Below are positions 8,321 through 17,965 of a stretch of 54,668 nucleotides of DNA, piece after piece. The notes under the pieces are model-generated. The model was given only the letters and a program-made list of their open reading frames with translations. It was not told the origin of the DNA and ran no database searches. Position 1 is the first letter of the stretch. The number at the start of each line of letters is the position of its first letter. The position numbers were made by a program, and so were the translations under genes. The stretch comes from Stentor coeruleus (lineage: Eukaryota; Ciliophora; Heterotrichea; Heterotrichida; Stentoridae), in NCBI GenBank assembly GCA_001970955.1, contig MPUH01000433.1, positions 1 through 54,668 on the forward strand, written 5' to 3'.

Positions 8321-11227
8321 CTACGTAAAAGTAATCTCTGGCAAAAGATACTCTTTCTGACTAACATTAATTTTTAAGTTCTCATCCTCAAGGAACTTCA
8401 AAGGAAACTCGACTAAATGACCAACAATTTTCTTAGAATACTCTTCATACAAATCAAGCCTTGCTTCTTTCATAAAATCCTGCACCATATTCAGAGATCT
8501 AATTAAATCATCAGGGTAACAAGCAAAAATTTTCCTATACCTTCTCGTGTTTTTTTTAGCCTGCCTGTCAAATATTCGATAAAACTCATCACTCATCGGA
8601 TCTCTTAATGCCATCATATTTTTGCTTCCAGAATGCTCTTGAAGCAAATTCATTCTAAAATTATATGCGAATTTAGATACTTCAATATCTTGCCCATTTA
8701 AAACAGACATAATTTTTTCTTTATCTTCAATAATCATAGCTATTTCTGAATCTCTATTCCCAACCATACTCCTATCATTAATATTCGCACTTCCAATTAT
8801 AACTATTTTATCATCAACAATCATGAGCTTTGAATGCACATATATCATTTCTGTGACAGGTTTTCCTAATATTTTTCCATGAGTTCTTAAGGAAAAAAAT
8901 TTTATATATTTTTCTGGGGTTGAAGTTTTTTGCTTAAGTCTTTCATATATTGATTTTTTGCCTCTGCATATTGTCCTATACTCCCAGTGAAGTTGGACAC
9001 GCAAAACTGTGGCTGCAGGGTCATCAACTGAGCCTTCGAAAGCTGGAAGTAAGGGTAGGATGACTATAACTTTGTAGTTTTCTCCACACAAAATTGCCAT
9101 TTCAATTCTTTTGATAAGTGCTTCACCTATTCTGTTTAAAACTGGCTTACCTGCTGTTGATGATATGAAGAACTGGTTTTCTATATATATAAAGTTGGTG
9201 GAATCATAAATAATATTTAAATATGCATTGTGAATTGACTCTTCTGTAGTATCAATGCCGAAATTCCAACTTCCTGCACTTCTGAGAACTTGGCATTCAA
9301 GATATCCAGTATTCAATTCAGTGAAGTAATCTTTAGATGTTCGTGAAAAATGTTCAAAACTTCGTCTATCATCTGTGTACTCCGCAGTGAGAATGCTTTC
9401 ATTTTTTTCTTCTTCCTCTTCTTCTTTTAAATTTGTCTCATAATCTTCAGCTCGAGCTTTTGCTAAATCTCGTGATATATGTGCTTCAGGGTAAGGGTTT
9501 AAAAGCTTGCTTTTTACTATATTTGCGAAAATGCTCAGGGCATTAAATTTTTTTTTCGTAATTTTGATTTCTTCGCTTTCACTGATTTTTCGTTCTTTTT
9601 CGAATTTAGCTTTGAGTTTAGTTACCTCTTCACTTTCCTCAAGGTTTTTTATTCTGTTCATAAGCCCACCAAAGTCAATTGGCATGCTTTTTATTTTCTC
9701 AGAAACTTCTTGACTGGCTTTTGCTAACAGATCCACAAGATTGTTTGTTATTCGTTGGTGAATTGTCATATCATGTAGAGGCATCATATGCTCACGATTT
9801 TTGTTTCCAGTGATATCTTTAATGACATGGTTCCAGACCTGCATGAAATGAATCCATAAGTCTTTGACAACAACTCCTGAGACCATAATGGCTACATCAT
9901 GCCAAGGCATACGAGGCTCACTTCTTCTGTCTATACTGTCTGTTTCAAAATCATCAACTTTGACGAAATCTGCAATTCTTGAATTCGAGTAGTCTATGCC
10001 AGGCCAGAATTCCCCTTCAACATCATCAAGATAGTGATTAGGAGTATCCCATCTTCCCCAACAAAGGTCCAAACCTCCTAAAAAAGCACAGGCATTATCT
10101 ATGCATATAAGTTTTGTATGATGAGACCATATAAAATTTCCTCCTCTTATAGATACTGTAGGATGTCTCAAGACTTTTATATTTGGACTTCTATTTTGGA
10201 GTTCTCTTTTAGAATAAAGGCTGTTTAAAGTCAGTGCAAAACTAAGTTCTTTATATAAAAGGATGTAGATTTTCACACCTCGATCAGCTATTTCACCTAA
10301 TAAGTCAATGATTTTAGAATTCGGGGTTTTAGAGCATGGCCTTTTAAGCTCCATGTCAGGGGTTAGCCACCAATCTGATATGCAAACTGCCTTTTTGGCT
10401 TCACTTAGCCTATCATACACGTCTGAAAAATAATCATTCCCATCAATATAAAATTGTCCTATGATATTTTCGCGAATTATAAATGATGACTTGTGTCTTA
10501 CCATTGAAATCCTAAACTCAGAAGCATTGTAAACTGCATTTATTGCTTCAACCCATTCATCGCGTTTTTGAATGTCATTGACTATAAATATAAATCGATG
10601 TTGAGGACTTGCTATTTTTATCCCTGAGATGAATTCAGCATCTTTAGCACCATAAAGAATGTCGAATTTCTTGGCAAATTGGATCACTTCTTCAACCATT
10701 TCAGAAGTGTTTGATAATCGATATTCGAGCCCATCACTAGTTATCCTAAGCCACCTTTTTTTTTTCCCGAGTATCTTGTTACAACAATTAAAGCACCTTT
10801 TCTGGTTACTTAATCTTCCACTACCGTACTTATAAACATATCCTTCTTTATATTTCTCAGTAGATGAGAAACTCATGATTGACAACTCCAAAAATTCTAT
10901 AAACTGTTCAGGATGTGTATCAGCTTTTAGCAATTCTCGAATAAAAGCCACTATTACTCTAAGCTTTTCTACATCTTCAAGCTTTAAAAAATTCTTATAA
11001 TATGGAAGTGAGGCATTAGTATTACCAAGGACGGGATAGTGTTTTAAAGTTTTGCTAAGTTTAAAATAGTCTTCAGCTTTTCTGTTAATTTTCCATGTGT
11101 ACTCTTTATTGTTAAATAATTTCTTAAAGGTGAGAGAGTAAAGCATAAAAACTTGAGATTCAACTGTGTACTTGAGAATTGTGCTACGCTCTATCGTTAC
11201 CTTTCTTACCAACTCTTGTAAATCCAT
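8321..11227 (-). CDS. PX-PH phospholipase D (PLD1/2 type)
   Basis: 968-residue enzyme expected to hydrolyse phosphatidylcholine to phosphatidic acid and choline at membranes. Domain order: a PX-like lipid-binding region (about 20-120), a PH domain (about 125-235, ending RDEWVEAINAVY), then the two catalytic halves. The first HKD motif is SHHTKLICID with His370, Lys372 and Asp377, followed by GGLDLCWGRWD. The second is YVHSKLMIVDD with His798, Lys800 and Asp805, followed by GSANINDRS. IENQFF at 682-687 is a conserved PLD block. Between the halves lies a charged, coiled-coil-like insert (about 520-615) containing an acidic run. Length and layout match eukaryotic PLD1/2 and plant PLD-zeta. Both catalytic motifs are intact, so it should be active. 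The PX and PH domains suggest phosphoinositide-dependent targeting. Confidence 0.95.
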   Translation of the reverse strand: MDLQELVRKVTIERSTILKYTVESQVFMLYSLTFKKLFNNKEYTWKINRKAEDYFKLSKTLKHYPVLGNTNASLPYYKNFLKLEDVEKLRVIVAFIRELLKADTHPEQFIEFLELSIMSFSSTEKYKEGYVYKYGSGRLSNQKRCFNCCNKILGKKKRWLRITSDGLEYRLSNTSEMVEEVIQFAKKFDILYGAKDAEFISGIKIASPQHRFIFIVNDIQKRDEWVEAINAVYNASEFRISMVRHKSSFIIRENIIGQFYIDGNDYFSDVYDRLSEAKKAVCISDWWLTPDMELKRPCSKTPNSKIIDLLGEIADRGVKIYILLYKELSFALTLNSLYSKRELQNRSPNIKVLRHPTVSIRGGNFIWSHHTKLICIDNACAFLGGLDLCWGRWDTPNHYLDDVEGEFWPGIDYSNSRIADFVKVDDFETDSIDRRSEPRMPWHDVAIMVSGVVVKDLWIHFMQVWNHVIKDITGNKNREHMMPLHDMTIHQRITNNLVDLLAKASQEVSEKIKSMPIDFGGLMNRIKNLEESEEVTKLKAKFEKERKISESEEIKITKKKFNALSIFANIVKSKLLNPYPEAHISRDLAKARAEDYETNLKEEEEEEKNESILTAEYTDDRRSFEHFSRTSKDYFTELNTGYLECQVLRSAGSWNFGIDTTEESIHNAYLNIIYDSTNFIYIENQFFISSTAGKPVLNRIGEALIKRIEMAILCGENYKVIVILPLLPAFEGSVDDPAATVLRVQLHWEYRTICRGKKSIYERLKQKTSTPEKYIKFFSLRTHGKILGKPVTEMIYVHSKLMIVDDKIVIIGSANINDRSMVGNRDSEIAMIIEDKEKIMSVLNGQDIEVSKFAYNFRMNLLQEHSGSKNMMALRDPMSDEFYRIFDRQAKKNTRRYRKIFACYPDDLIRSLNMVQDFMKEARLDLYEEYSKKIVGHLVEFPLKFLEDENLKINVSQKEYLLPEITFT

Positions 11228-11626
11228 ACTTAATTTATTATATGCAAACTATGAAAAAATTAAGTGGTAAGGCCTTGGATATTATTGATTTATATATGAA
11301 ATTAGGTTTATTAGAATTTTATTGATCTTTTTAGGCTGTAAGATGTTGCAGCTTTAGTTTATAGGATAGGGAAGTTTGGATAAAAAGTCATGGAAGCTGT
11401 TTATGGATAATATGATTTAAATGTAGGGAAATAAAGCTTTATGGATAAATTACGAGGAAATATTTTTTTAGACCAAGTGCTGATTTAGGGATAATGCAGA
11501 GAGAATCAGAGGGTTTTGAGGAAGGCTGATACTTTATTTGAGATAAATAGCAAAGCTTGAGTGTTATTTTAGAGTTTAAGATAATATTAAAAGCTTTATT
11601 ATTTCTCATCGAATTACCGTAATTAA
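11228..11626. other. Intergenic, nothing seen
   Basis: About 400 nt between the PLD start and the next minus-strand gene. No open frame of interest and no repeat. Confidence 0.5.
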
Positions 11627-11989
11627 TTAGTTTTCTCTTGATGATATCAAATCTATCAAAGGCTTAAGATCCTTCTCCAACTTTTCAAAATTCGTAAAAA
11701 CTTTACCGATTGATCCATCTACAGGTAGAACAACAGTAGCGTAAATCGAATTCAAATTTTGTTGTATCAGAATTTTACTCCCAAACCTTAAGGTTAATGA
11801 TTTCCCTTTTCCTATAGTAAGCTTTCCAAGATTGTCAACACTACTTTGGAAAATTGCACAAGCTAGCTGTAGGTCTTCTATTTTATCTCCCCATGATGCT
11901 ATTTCGACACCATTATTGTCACTTATAATCAAAGTGACAGCATCAAGCCATCTTCCACAATTTTCTACGTACTGCTGTAAAGATGCCAT
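11627..11989 (-). CDS. LAMTOR3/MP1-like roadblock-fold protein
   Basis: 120 residues, the size of LAMTOR3 (MP1), a Ragulator subunit that helps recruit Rag GTPases and TORC1 to the lysosome. The sequence follows the family pattern along its length: an N-terminal helix, a first strand with ISDNNGVEIASW, a central GKGKSLTLRFGSKILIQQN resembling the LAMTOR3 segment before its central strands, and a final helix with FEKLEKDLKPLIDL. The match is to the fold and pattern rather than to a diagnostic motif, so a different roadblock/LC7-type protein is possible. It has no signal peptide or membrane segment. The ATG at 11987-11989 gives the family length. Confidence 0.65.
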   Translation of the reverse strand: MASLQQYVENCGRWLDAVTLIISDNNGVEIASWGDKIEDLQLACAIFQSSVDNLGKLTIGKGKSLTLRFGSKILIQQNLNSIYATVVLPVDGSIGKVFTNFEKLEKDLKPLIDLISSREN

Positions 11990-12503
11990 TTAATATATGC
12001 TATTTAATTAGCTGTGAAAATGAAAGAATTAGATTTTTTGAGCATATTTTCATCAAGAATTAAGTAGATAGTTATTAAAAATCTGAATATCAGTTTTAGA
12101 GTTATTTGAGATAATGCTCAGTTTTTTAAAACTACTAATAAATAATTTTTAATGTATTTATTGTGAGATTAAAATTATTTTGTATTAGCATGACCAATTG
12201 TGATGAAGTTTGAGAAATATTCTACATTTTTTGAAAGAAATTTCTATAAATCTTTTCATTTTTAGGCTATTATATGAATTTGATTATTTTTTAGTTATTT
12301 AGTATGCTTGAATATTTAAATTGATTTTTATTTAATAGCTGTACTCTTCAAAAATTTGTATTTAGAATTTTTAAATGCCCTATTTATCCATAAACCAAAT
12401 TTACGGTAGCAATTATCATAATCCTCTAAAAATAAAAAAATTATATTTCCACACAAGAATAATCTTTTTAGATATCATCACTAAAACTAATTTTAATAAT
12501 TTA
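11990..12503. other. Intergenic, nothing seen
   Basis: AT-rich spacer of about 510 nt with stops in all frames and no visible repeat. Confidence 0.5.
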
Positions 12504-13715
12504 CTACTCCATTGACATGTATCTATGACTGTTATGGCTATCTTTTTTCTTCATTATAAAAATTGCAACTAAAACCACAAAAACTACAGCACAAGCCCCA
12601 ATAAATTCATATATATATGATTTTTCACTAGGCTCATGGAAGATAATAATCTTATCATTGTCATAATCATGAACAACATAATACTGATTAAAAAAAACAT
12701 TACCAAGAATCCAAGAACTACCTTCATTAGGAAATATCAATAAACTACATTTTGTACTTTCTTTTGAAATATAGCTTCCTGCATCCAATAAAAATTCCGT
12801 GCCATTAAAGGTAAAAACAATATCAGGAAATTCTTCAAGGTCATTTTCATTGCAAACACAAACAGGTGATTGATTAGTATAAACAGTGCAGCTTTTTACC
12901 TTCGATTTTATGTAATCAACTAAAACATTTACACTCTCTATTGGTGCAAAAATATAATATTTAGATATAATCATTTCTGCAATCACATTTTGATCAATAA
13001 CTATATCACCTATAGTTACTGAATCAATAATTACAGTCCAAGTGCTTGAGTTTTTAACGATTTGAACATCAGTTCCTGAAACCTTGACATACTTTTCAGC
13101 GACTTCACCAATTAACATAAGTTTTTCTTCCCAGCTCGCCAAATTGTTTATATAGAATGAAAATATTGCTCTACTGATTTGCTTTTGGGATTTAAGGTTT
13201 TCTACTAAAGTTGAATAGTTTTGAGCAAAACTTTTGTATCCAAAACCAATAAACCCATTGTTATATATTGCTGTTGCATTTATAAACATTTCAGCAAGTA
13301 AGAATACCTGGTTATATGCACTTATGTTTGATATCATAAAGGTTTCAGTACTTAAACTTCCTATGTATTGCTCTAAAACACCAGGATCACTAAATATTAT
13401 TGAAAAAGGGATTGAAAGATTATAGTAAGATGAACTCACTGAACTGTTGAAGTATGGAATTTTTGAATTGTAACTATTTGTCCCTGCAACCCAGGAATAA
13501 GGGTAGAGAGTATCAATAAGTAAGGATATTTCTTGCCCTGGGGTCCCAATCGATATTGGAATCACTAAGAACCAATTGAGTTTTTCTAATATTGGCTGAG
13601 ATATTAAAGTACTGGATTGTTTTGTATATGATAGTGATGTAGGAGATTGAGTAAGATGTAGAGGAATTTTAAGAGCTGAGGAGAATATTAGAGCTATAAG
13701 AAATAGGAGTAGCAT
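12504..13715 (-). CDS. Membrane-anchored pepsin-like protein, probably catalytically inactive
   Basis: 403 residues. It has an N-terminal signal peptide (about 1-14), a pepsin-fold body starting at WFLVIPISIGTPGQEISLLID, a C-terminal transmembrane helix (about 369-387) and a short basic tail. Family signatures at both ends are clear, including SSWILGNVFFNQYYVVHDYD at 333-352. The active site is degraded. The first DTGS motif reads DTLYPYSW, with Asp68 kept but TGS lost. The second block, expected D-T/S-G-T/S, reads MIISKYYIFAP at about 248-258, with no Asp at the catalytic position. Many Asn-x-Ser/Thr sites fit an exported glycoprotein. I infer a surface or endosomal pseudo-protease that may bind rather than cut. 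The reading frame is undamaged, so this is not a pseudogene. Confidence 0.85.
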   Translation of the reverse strand: MLLLFLIALIFSSALKIPLHLTQSPTSLSYTKQSSTLISQPILEKLNWFLVIPISIGTPGQEISLLIDTLYPYSWVAGTNSYNSKIPYFNSSVSSSYYNLSIPFSIIFSDPGVLEQYIGSLSTETFMISNISAYNQVFLLAEMFINATAIYNNGFIGFGYKSFAQNYSTLVENLKSQKQISRAIFSFYINNLASWEEKLMLIGEVAEKYVKVSGTDVQIVKNSSTWTVIIDSVTIGDIVIDQNVIAEMIISKYYIFAPIESVNVLVDYIKSKVKSCTVYTNQSPVCVCNENDLEEFPDIVFTFNGTEFLLDAGSYISKESTKCSLLIFPNEGSSWILGNVFFNQYYVVHDYDNDKIIIFHEPSEKSYIYEFIGACAVVFVVLVAIFIMKKKDSHNSHRYMSME

Positions 13716-14350
13716 ATATAATATGGCTTTGAATAAAATACGATATTTTAGTTATGTAATAGACAATTTAAATTGTTTAGGATTAAGCTAATTATATGTT
13801 CACTAATTGTAGACTAAAAAGTTTAATCTTTAGAAAACTTATATTGAGAGAAGATTGCTTTTTTCTGTTTCCTATTACTTTTATAGATTTCAGGCTTCGA
13901 TTAACTTAATTATTCATTACTATAATAGATTTTGAATTACATAATTGTGTTAGCCTTAGTTGATGATTATAAAGAATTTAATCTGCAAGATTACACTAAA
14001 CTCATAAGTTCCCATTGCAAAAAGCTGATAGAATCAACTAAAATAATATTACTATTTTACAGCCCTGAAAATGACGGAAAACAGATCCTTAGATAATTTC
14101 AACATTAAAATTAGGCATTTTCAAAGTTAAGCATGATTTTATTATAAGAAAGCGATTTTAATAAATTATTCCAAGCATAAATTATTTTAATTTTTTTAAT
14201 ATTACCTTAAACTTAACCATATTCTAATCAGATCCTCAACTATTTCGCATAAATTTACTAAAAATCAATTTAAAAAAGTAGTTCAATAATTCGAAATATT
14301 ACTTGCATAATCAGTTAATTTTTCCTTCTAATTCTTAATTATCTTCTAAC
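13716..14350. other. Intergenic, nothing seen
   Basis: About 635 AT-rich nt with no coding frame I can support and no obvious repeat. Confidence 0.45.
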
Positions 14351-14679
14351 CTAATGAAAAGCCACTCTGGCTTCTCTAAGTTTAGACTGAACACTACCAT
14401 TTTTTAGCCTATCCTGCAAGTTTGAATTCCCCCCTACATGATTTCCTCCAATAAAAATATTTGGCACAGTTTCTGATTGGTAATTTCATATAAATGATTT
14501 TTTATTTCATCTCCATTTAGCATTTGATCAAGTTCATATACAACAGGAGTTATCCCCATTTTTCTTAGAGTATCTTTAGTTCGGACACAGTACGGGCAAT
14601 GAACCCATGAGTATACAAGAACAGGGGTATTTCTGATCTGTTCTATAAAATAAGCGTGATTAGGATTTCGTGATTCCAT
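14351..14679 (-). CDS. Glutaredoxin with a one-base frameshift
   Basis: A CPYC glutaredoxin, about 109 residues if the frame is continuous. The first frame (ATG at 14677-14679) gives VHCPYCVRTKDTL with the redox pair Cys28/Cys31, then ELDQMLNGDEIKNHLYEITNQK. At about 14470-14472 the frame breaks. Stepping back one base there gives TVPNIFIGGNHVGGNS, the cis-Pro and glycine motifs that bind glutathione, and runs to TAG at 14351-14353. The raw frame instead ends at 14434 after a nonsense tail. One base is missing from a short A run. A sequencing error is the simplest cause, but a true mutation or -1 frameshifting cannot be excluded. A 15-16 nt intron cannot supply this shift. Role: glutathione-dependent disulphide reduction. 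It lies 9 nt downstream of the LRR gene and in frame with it. Confidence 0.85.
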
Positions 14680-14688
14680 TTTATATTC

Positions 14689-15381
14689 CTAATTATTAGT
14701 GCCTTTATTAAATACTTTTGGTAGCATATTCTTTATCTCAGCAACATCACTAGGCTTCAAATCAGTCTCATCAAATTTAAAATGTTTAATTGTGCTCATA
14801 TTTTGCAAAGCTAAGGCAATTTTTTTCAAACATTTTTTATTAATTTCATTTCCAGAAATATTAACCATTTCGATTTTTTCCAAATGCTCCAATGGCTCAA
14901 TCAAATGCTCTGCTCCAATTGACGTTAAACTGTTATAAGATATGTTAATTTCCTTAAGATTTTTCATATAAAGCATTGTCTGAGCAATAAATTCAAAGCC
15001 TTCATCTTTTATACAATTGTTTGATATTATAAGTCTTTCCAACTTACTTAACATAGAGGTATTATCCGCAAGTTTGCTAGCTTCAGTTATGCTCATTTGA
15101 TTATTAACTAGGACTAATTCTCTTAGTTCAGTAAGTTCAGGGAGAATTTTCGATATAACTTCAGCTCCTCCAACTCCAAGAGGTTTGTCACTAATTTCAA
15201 TTCTAGTAATTTCATCTTGTCTTTTAAGTAAAAACTGTTTGTAAATGTGTTTAAGTTCAGGGAGCATCGTTTTTTCATATAGTTTATAAGCTACACTTGC
15301 AGGGGAATCTGAGTTTACAGCAGCGAAAAGTAAAGCTTCAGGAGTATCTTTTGGTTTTTCCATACAGTTACAGTTACCCAT
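14689..15381 (-). CDS. Leucine-rich repeat (RNI-like) protein with myristoylation-type N-terminus
   Basis: 230 residues starting MGNCNC, a likely N-myristoylation plus palmitoylation signal. A helical segment (about 12-55) is followed by about five LRR units of the ribonuclease-inhibitor type, with strand cores such as LRELVLVNNQMS, LERLIISNNCIKDEG, LKEINISYNSLTSIG and IEMVNISGNEINK. No catalytic domain is present, so a membrane-tethered protein-protein adaptor is the reasonable inference. The TAG stop at 14689-14691 lies only 9 nt before the glutaredoxin ATG, and the two frames are the same. The second LRR protein at 17938 has a related repeat type but a different N-terminus. Confidence 0.85.
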   Translation of the reverse strand: MGNCNCMEKPKDTPEALLFAAVNSDSPASVAYKLYEKTMLPELKHIYKQFLLKRQDEITRIEISDKPLGVGGAEVISKILPELTELRELVLVNNQMSITEASKLADNTSMLSKLERLIISNNCIKDEGFEFIAQTMLYMKNLKEINISYNSLTSIGAEHLIEPLEHLEKIEMVNISGNEINKKCLKKIALALQNMSTIKHFKFDETDLKPSDVAEIKNMLPKVFNKGTNN

Positions 15382-15935
15382 TTTATATTTTATGCTCCAA
15401 AAAAAGAAGATGAGAGATTATGCTTTTTTTTGCTAAAAACTGGGCCTTTGAGCCCAACCCAAAATAGTAGGCCAAGGATTTTTATGAGATTTAGAAAATG
15501 TGATAGAAATTCGGATAGAAAATTGAAGACAAAGCATTTTGAATTTTTAATAGAATTTTTTGCGATTTTTAATTGGAGATTATGTAGTAGGGCTTTATAA
15601 ATGTGAGTTTATAGGATTTTGTTTTAGTATATGCAACTAATATATTTTTATTAATAATGCTTTATACTAAAGCAATATTATTATAACTAGTTAGAATAGA
15701 TTATATGCAGCATTAAGATTGCATTTATCTGTAAAACACAACATAATTATTAGTGAATTTTTATAGAAATTAATTTAGAATCTTACAGATAGTCAGACAA
15801 AATATTTAGCAAAAGCAATGATTGTATGTTAAGAAAATTAGCATTCCAATATGATTCTAAGTAATCTTTATTCTATCCTGTTTAAAGAAATAATAATTTT
15901 GCTTGCTTGCCCATGATTAATTTTATTTGCTAATA
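15382..15935. other. Intergenic spacer between divergent LRR and MORN genes
   Basis: About 550 nt holding the two divergent 5' flanks. No further open frame or repeat was noticed. Confidence 0.5.
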
Positions 15936-17618
15936 ATGAATAGTTTCTCAGAAAAGCCATCAAAAGGATCAAACTTAGATTCCAAAGACACCTTTAAAAG
16001 ACTTAAAAATACAAATTTCTGGCTCTTAATTGAAAAAGTCAACCCTCTAGAAAAGCAGACTATTATGGATGCTTATCTCTCTTATCCCGATGATCCTGAC
16101 TTTCATTTAAATAAATTGGGAGGTAAAATAAAGTTTGTAAAGAAGCCTCATGCACTTTTAGATAAAAGTTTATATATAGGTGAAGCTATAGATAACAAAC
16201 CAAATGGTTTAGGCTACCATATGGATATTAATGGGAATTACTACGAAGGATTTTTTGAGAATGGCAAATTCAACGGTAAAGGCCGACTTATAACAACTAA
16301 AGGCCAAATAATCTCGGGTTATTGGAATAGCGGGTCATGCTCATATGGAAAAATATATAACTTCCAAAGCAAATTCTATGAAGGCGAGCTTAAAAACTTA
16401 GAACCTGATGGTATTGGCCGAGAAGTAGCAGAAGATTATAATTATAATGGGGGATTCTCAATGTCAAAAAAGCATGGGGAGGGAAAGGTTGTTTGGAAAG
16501 ATGGAAACTGGTATGAAGGAGAATTTTACATGGGGAAAATTGAAGGTAAAGGCAAGTATCATTGGAAAGATAGCGAATATGAAGGATCATGGAAAGTAAA
16601 CAAAATGCATGGGCAAGGAATACAGGTGTGGTCTGATGGAAGTCGATATGAAGGACACATGGAGAAGGGACTGAAGCACGGCTACGGAGTTTATAAAACA
16701 GAAAATAAAGTATATTCTGGGTTCTGGAAGCATGGAAAAGAGGATGGCAAAGGCAAACTAGTTGAAAACGGAGAAATTATCGAGGGTTTGTGGCTAAATG
16801 GAAAATTTCTAACCAGCGATACATCTTCCTTTATTTCAGAAGACCTACACGATTCATTAAGATTTAAAAATTTAATCGTCAGAAAAATAAATTTTTCTGA
16901 TATCAAAATCCCAAAAAAAATTGCTGTAAAATGTGCAAATGTTCTCCAAATCAGAGAAAAATTCGGTCCCTTAGATTGGGGCATTGATGAGCAAATATCC
17001 ATCTCAGAAAACCGTTGGAAAAAAGTACTTAGTGGTATCTACTTTGGCGAAACAACTCTAAACAATATCCCACATGGTCGAGGTATATGGCTAAATTCTT
17101 CTCAAATCTATGAAGGGTTTTTTATTCAAGGGGAACGGCATGGTTTTGGTCGACTGATAGATTTATGTAATGAAGTGTATACTGGGAATTGGACACGAGG
17201 CATTAAACAAGGATTTGGAGTATTTATAAAACCTGGAGCACAATATTCTGGAGATTGGGAGGAGAACAATTTTAATGGATTAGGAATTTTGATTACAGAT
17301 GAGATTGATTATGAAGGAGAGTGGAGAAATAATTTTCAACATGGAAAAGGTGTATTGAAACATAGTGATGAAAATGTTTATAAAGGGGAGTTTTCTAATG
17401 GAAAAATAGAAGGGATTGGATATTTAGTCTATCCGAATGGAAATGGGTTTTTGGCAAAATGGAATGATGGAGAATGCGTAGAGATTTTGAAAAAGTTCAG
17501 AAAAGAGAAAGAAATTGAGGAAAGGGAAGAAAAATGTATGGAAGTTGATATAGAGAATGAAATGGAGGAAGCTAGACAGTTAGAAGAATTAAAGCAACTG
17601 ATTTTGATATTAAGTTAG
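15936..17618 (+). CDS. MORN-repeat protein
   Basis: 560 residues from the ATG at 15936. Two MORN arrays are seen. The first (about 80-290) has around nine units of the YEGxWxxGxxxGxG type (for example WYEGEFYMGKIEGKGKYHW). The second (about 369-512) has around six. A linker of about 75 residues without repeats separates them, and a Glu-rich helical tail closes the protein (EIEEREEKCMEVDIENEMEE). MORN arrays act as membrane- or phosphoinositide-associated scaffolds and as ciliary or cortical structural elements in protists. No kinase or SET domain is attached. The exact function cannot be told from sequence. A cortical or ciliary scaffold is inferred. Confidence 0.9.
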   Translation: MNSFSEKPSKGSNLDSKDTFKRLKNTNFWLLIEKVNPLEKQTIMDAYLSYPDDPDFHLNKLGGKIKFVKKPHALLDKSLYIGEAIDNKPNGLGYHMDINGNYYEGFFENGKFNGKGRLITTKGQIISGYWNSGSCSYGKIYNFQSKFYEGELKNLEPDGIGREVAEDYNYNGGFSMSKKHGEGKVVWKDGNWYEGEFYMGKIEGKGKYHWKDSEYEGSWKVNKMHGQGIQVWSDGSRYEGHMEKGLKHGYGVYKTENKVYSGFWKHGKEDGKGKLVENGEIIEGLWLNGKFLTSDTSSFISEDLHDSLRFKNLIVRKINFSDIKIPKKIAVKCANVLQIREKFGPLDWGIDEQISISENRWKKVLSGIYFGETTLNNIPHGRGIWLNSSQIYEGFFIQGERHGFGRLIDLCNEVYTGNWTRGIKQGFGVFIKPGAQYSGDWEENNFNGLGILITDEIDYEGEWRNNFQHGKGVLKHSDENVYKGEFSNGKIEGIGYLVYPNGNGFLAKWNDGECVEILKKFRKEKEIEEREEKCMEVDIENEMEEARQLEELKQLILILS

Positions 17619-17812
17619 GTAATGTTTAATGATTAAATAAATTGGTTTAAGTGGAATATTTATTAAGTATCTATAAATGCTATGCATATAAAATAGTTCC
17701 ACATCAAAAGTCTAATCAATGTGAACTAATAATTTAATTTTGAATACTTCTGGACCTCACCATCAGAAATTATTCGTATTCCCATACCTGATATAATTCT
17801 AAAGCATATCAG

Positions 17813-17965
17813 TCTATCTTGCAATTCTTACTATTTCATATTAATGCCTAAAAAAGCTGGAGGCAAATCTTTCAACAGATTCAATATTTTCATTTTCCCA
17901 TATATTTCTATCTTGCAATTCTTACTATTTCATATTAATGCCTAAAAAAGCTGGAGGCAAATCTT
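17813..17965 (+). repeat. 59-bp direct duplication covering a gene start
   Basis: The segments 17813-17871 and 17907-17965 are identical as read, offset by 94 bp. Each contains the 5' flank, an ATG and the first 27 coding bases (ATGCCTAAAAAAGCTGGAGG). The upstream copy leads into a different short frame that closes at TAA soon after, so the downstream ATG at 17938 is the gene start. It may be a real micro-duplication or an assembly artefact like the one marked by n at 25305. Confidence 0.85.

Noticed and set aside
14465-14480. Programmed -1 frameshifting in the glutaredoxin
   Set aside because: No canonical X-XXY-YYZ slippery heptamer or obvious downstream structure. A missing base is simpler. 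It is kept only as an alternative in the feature note.
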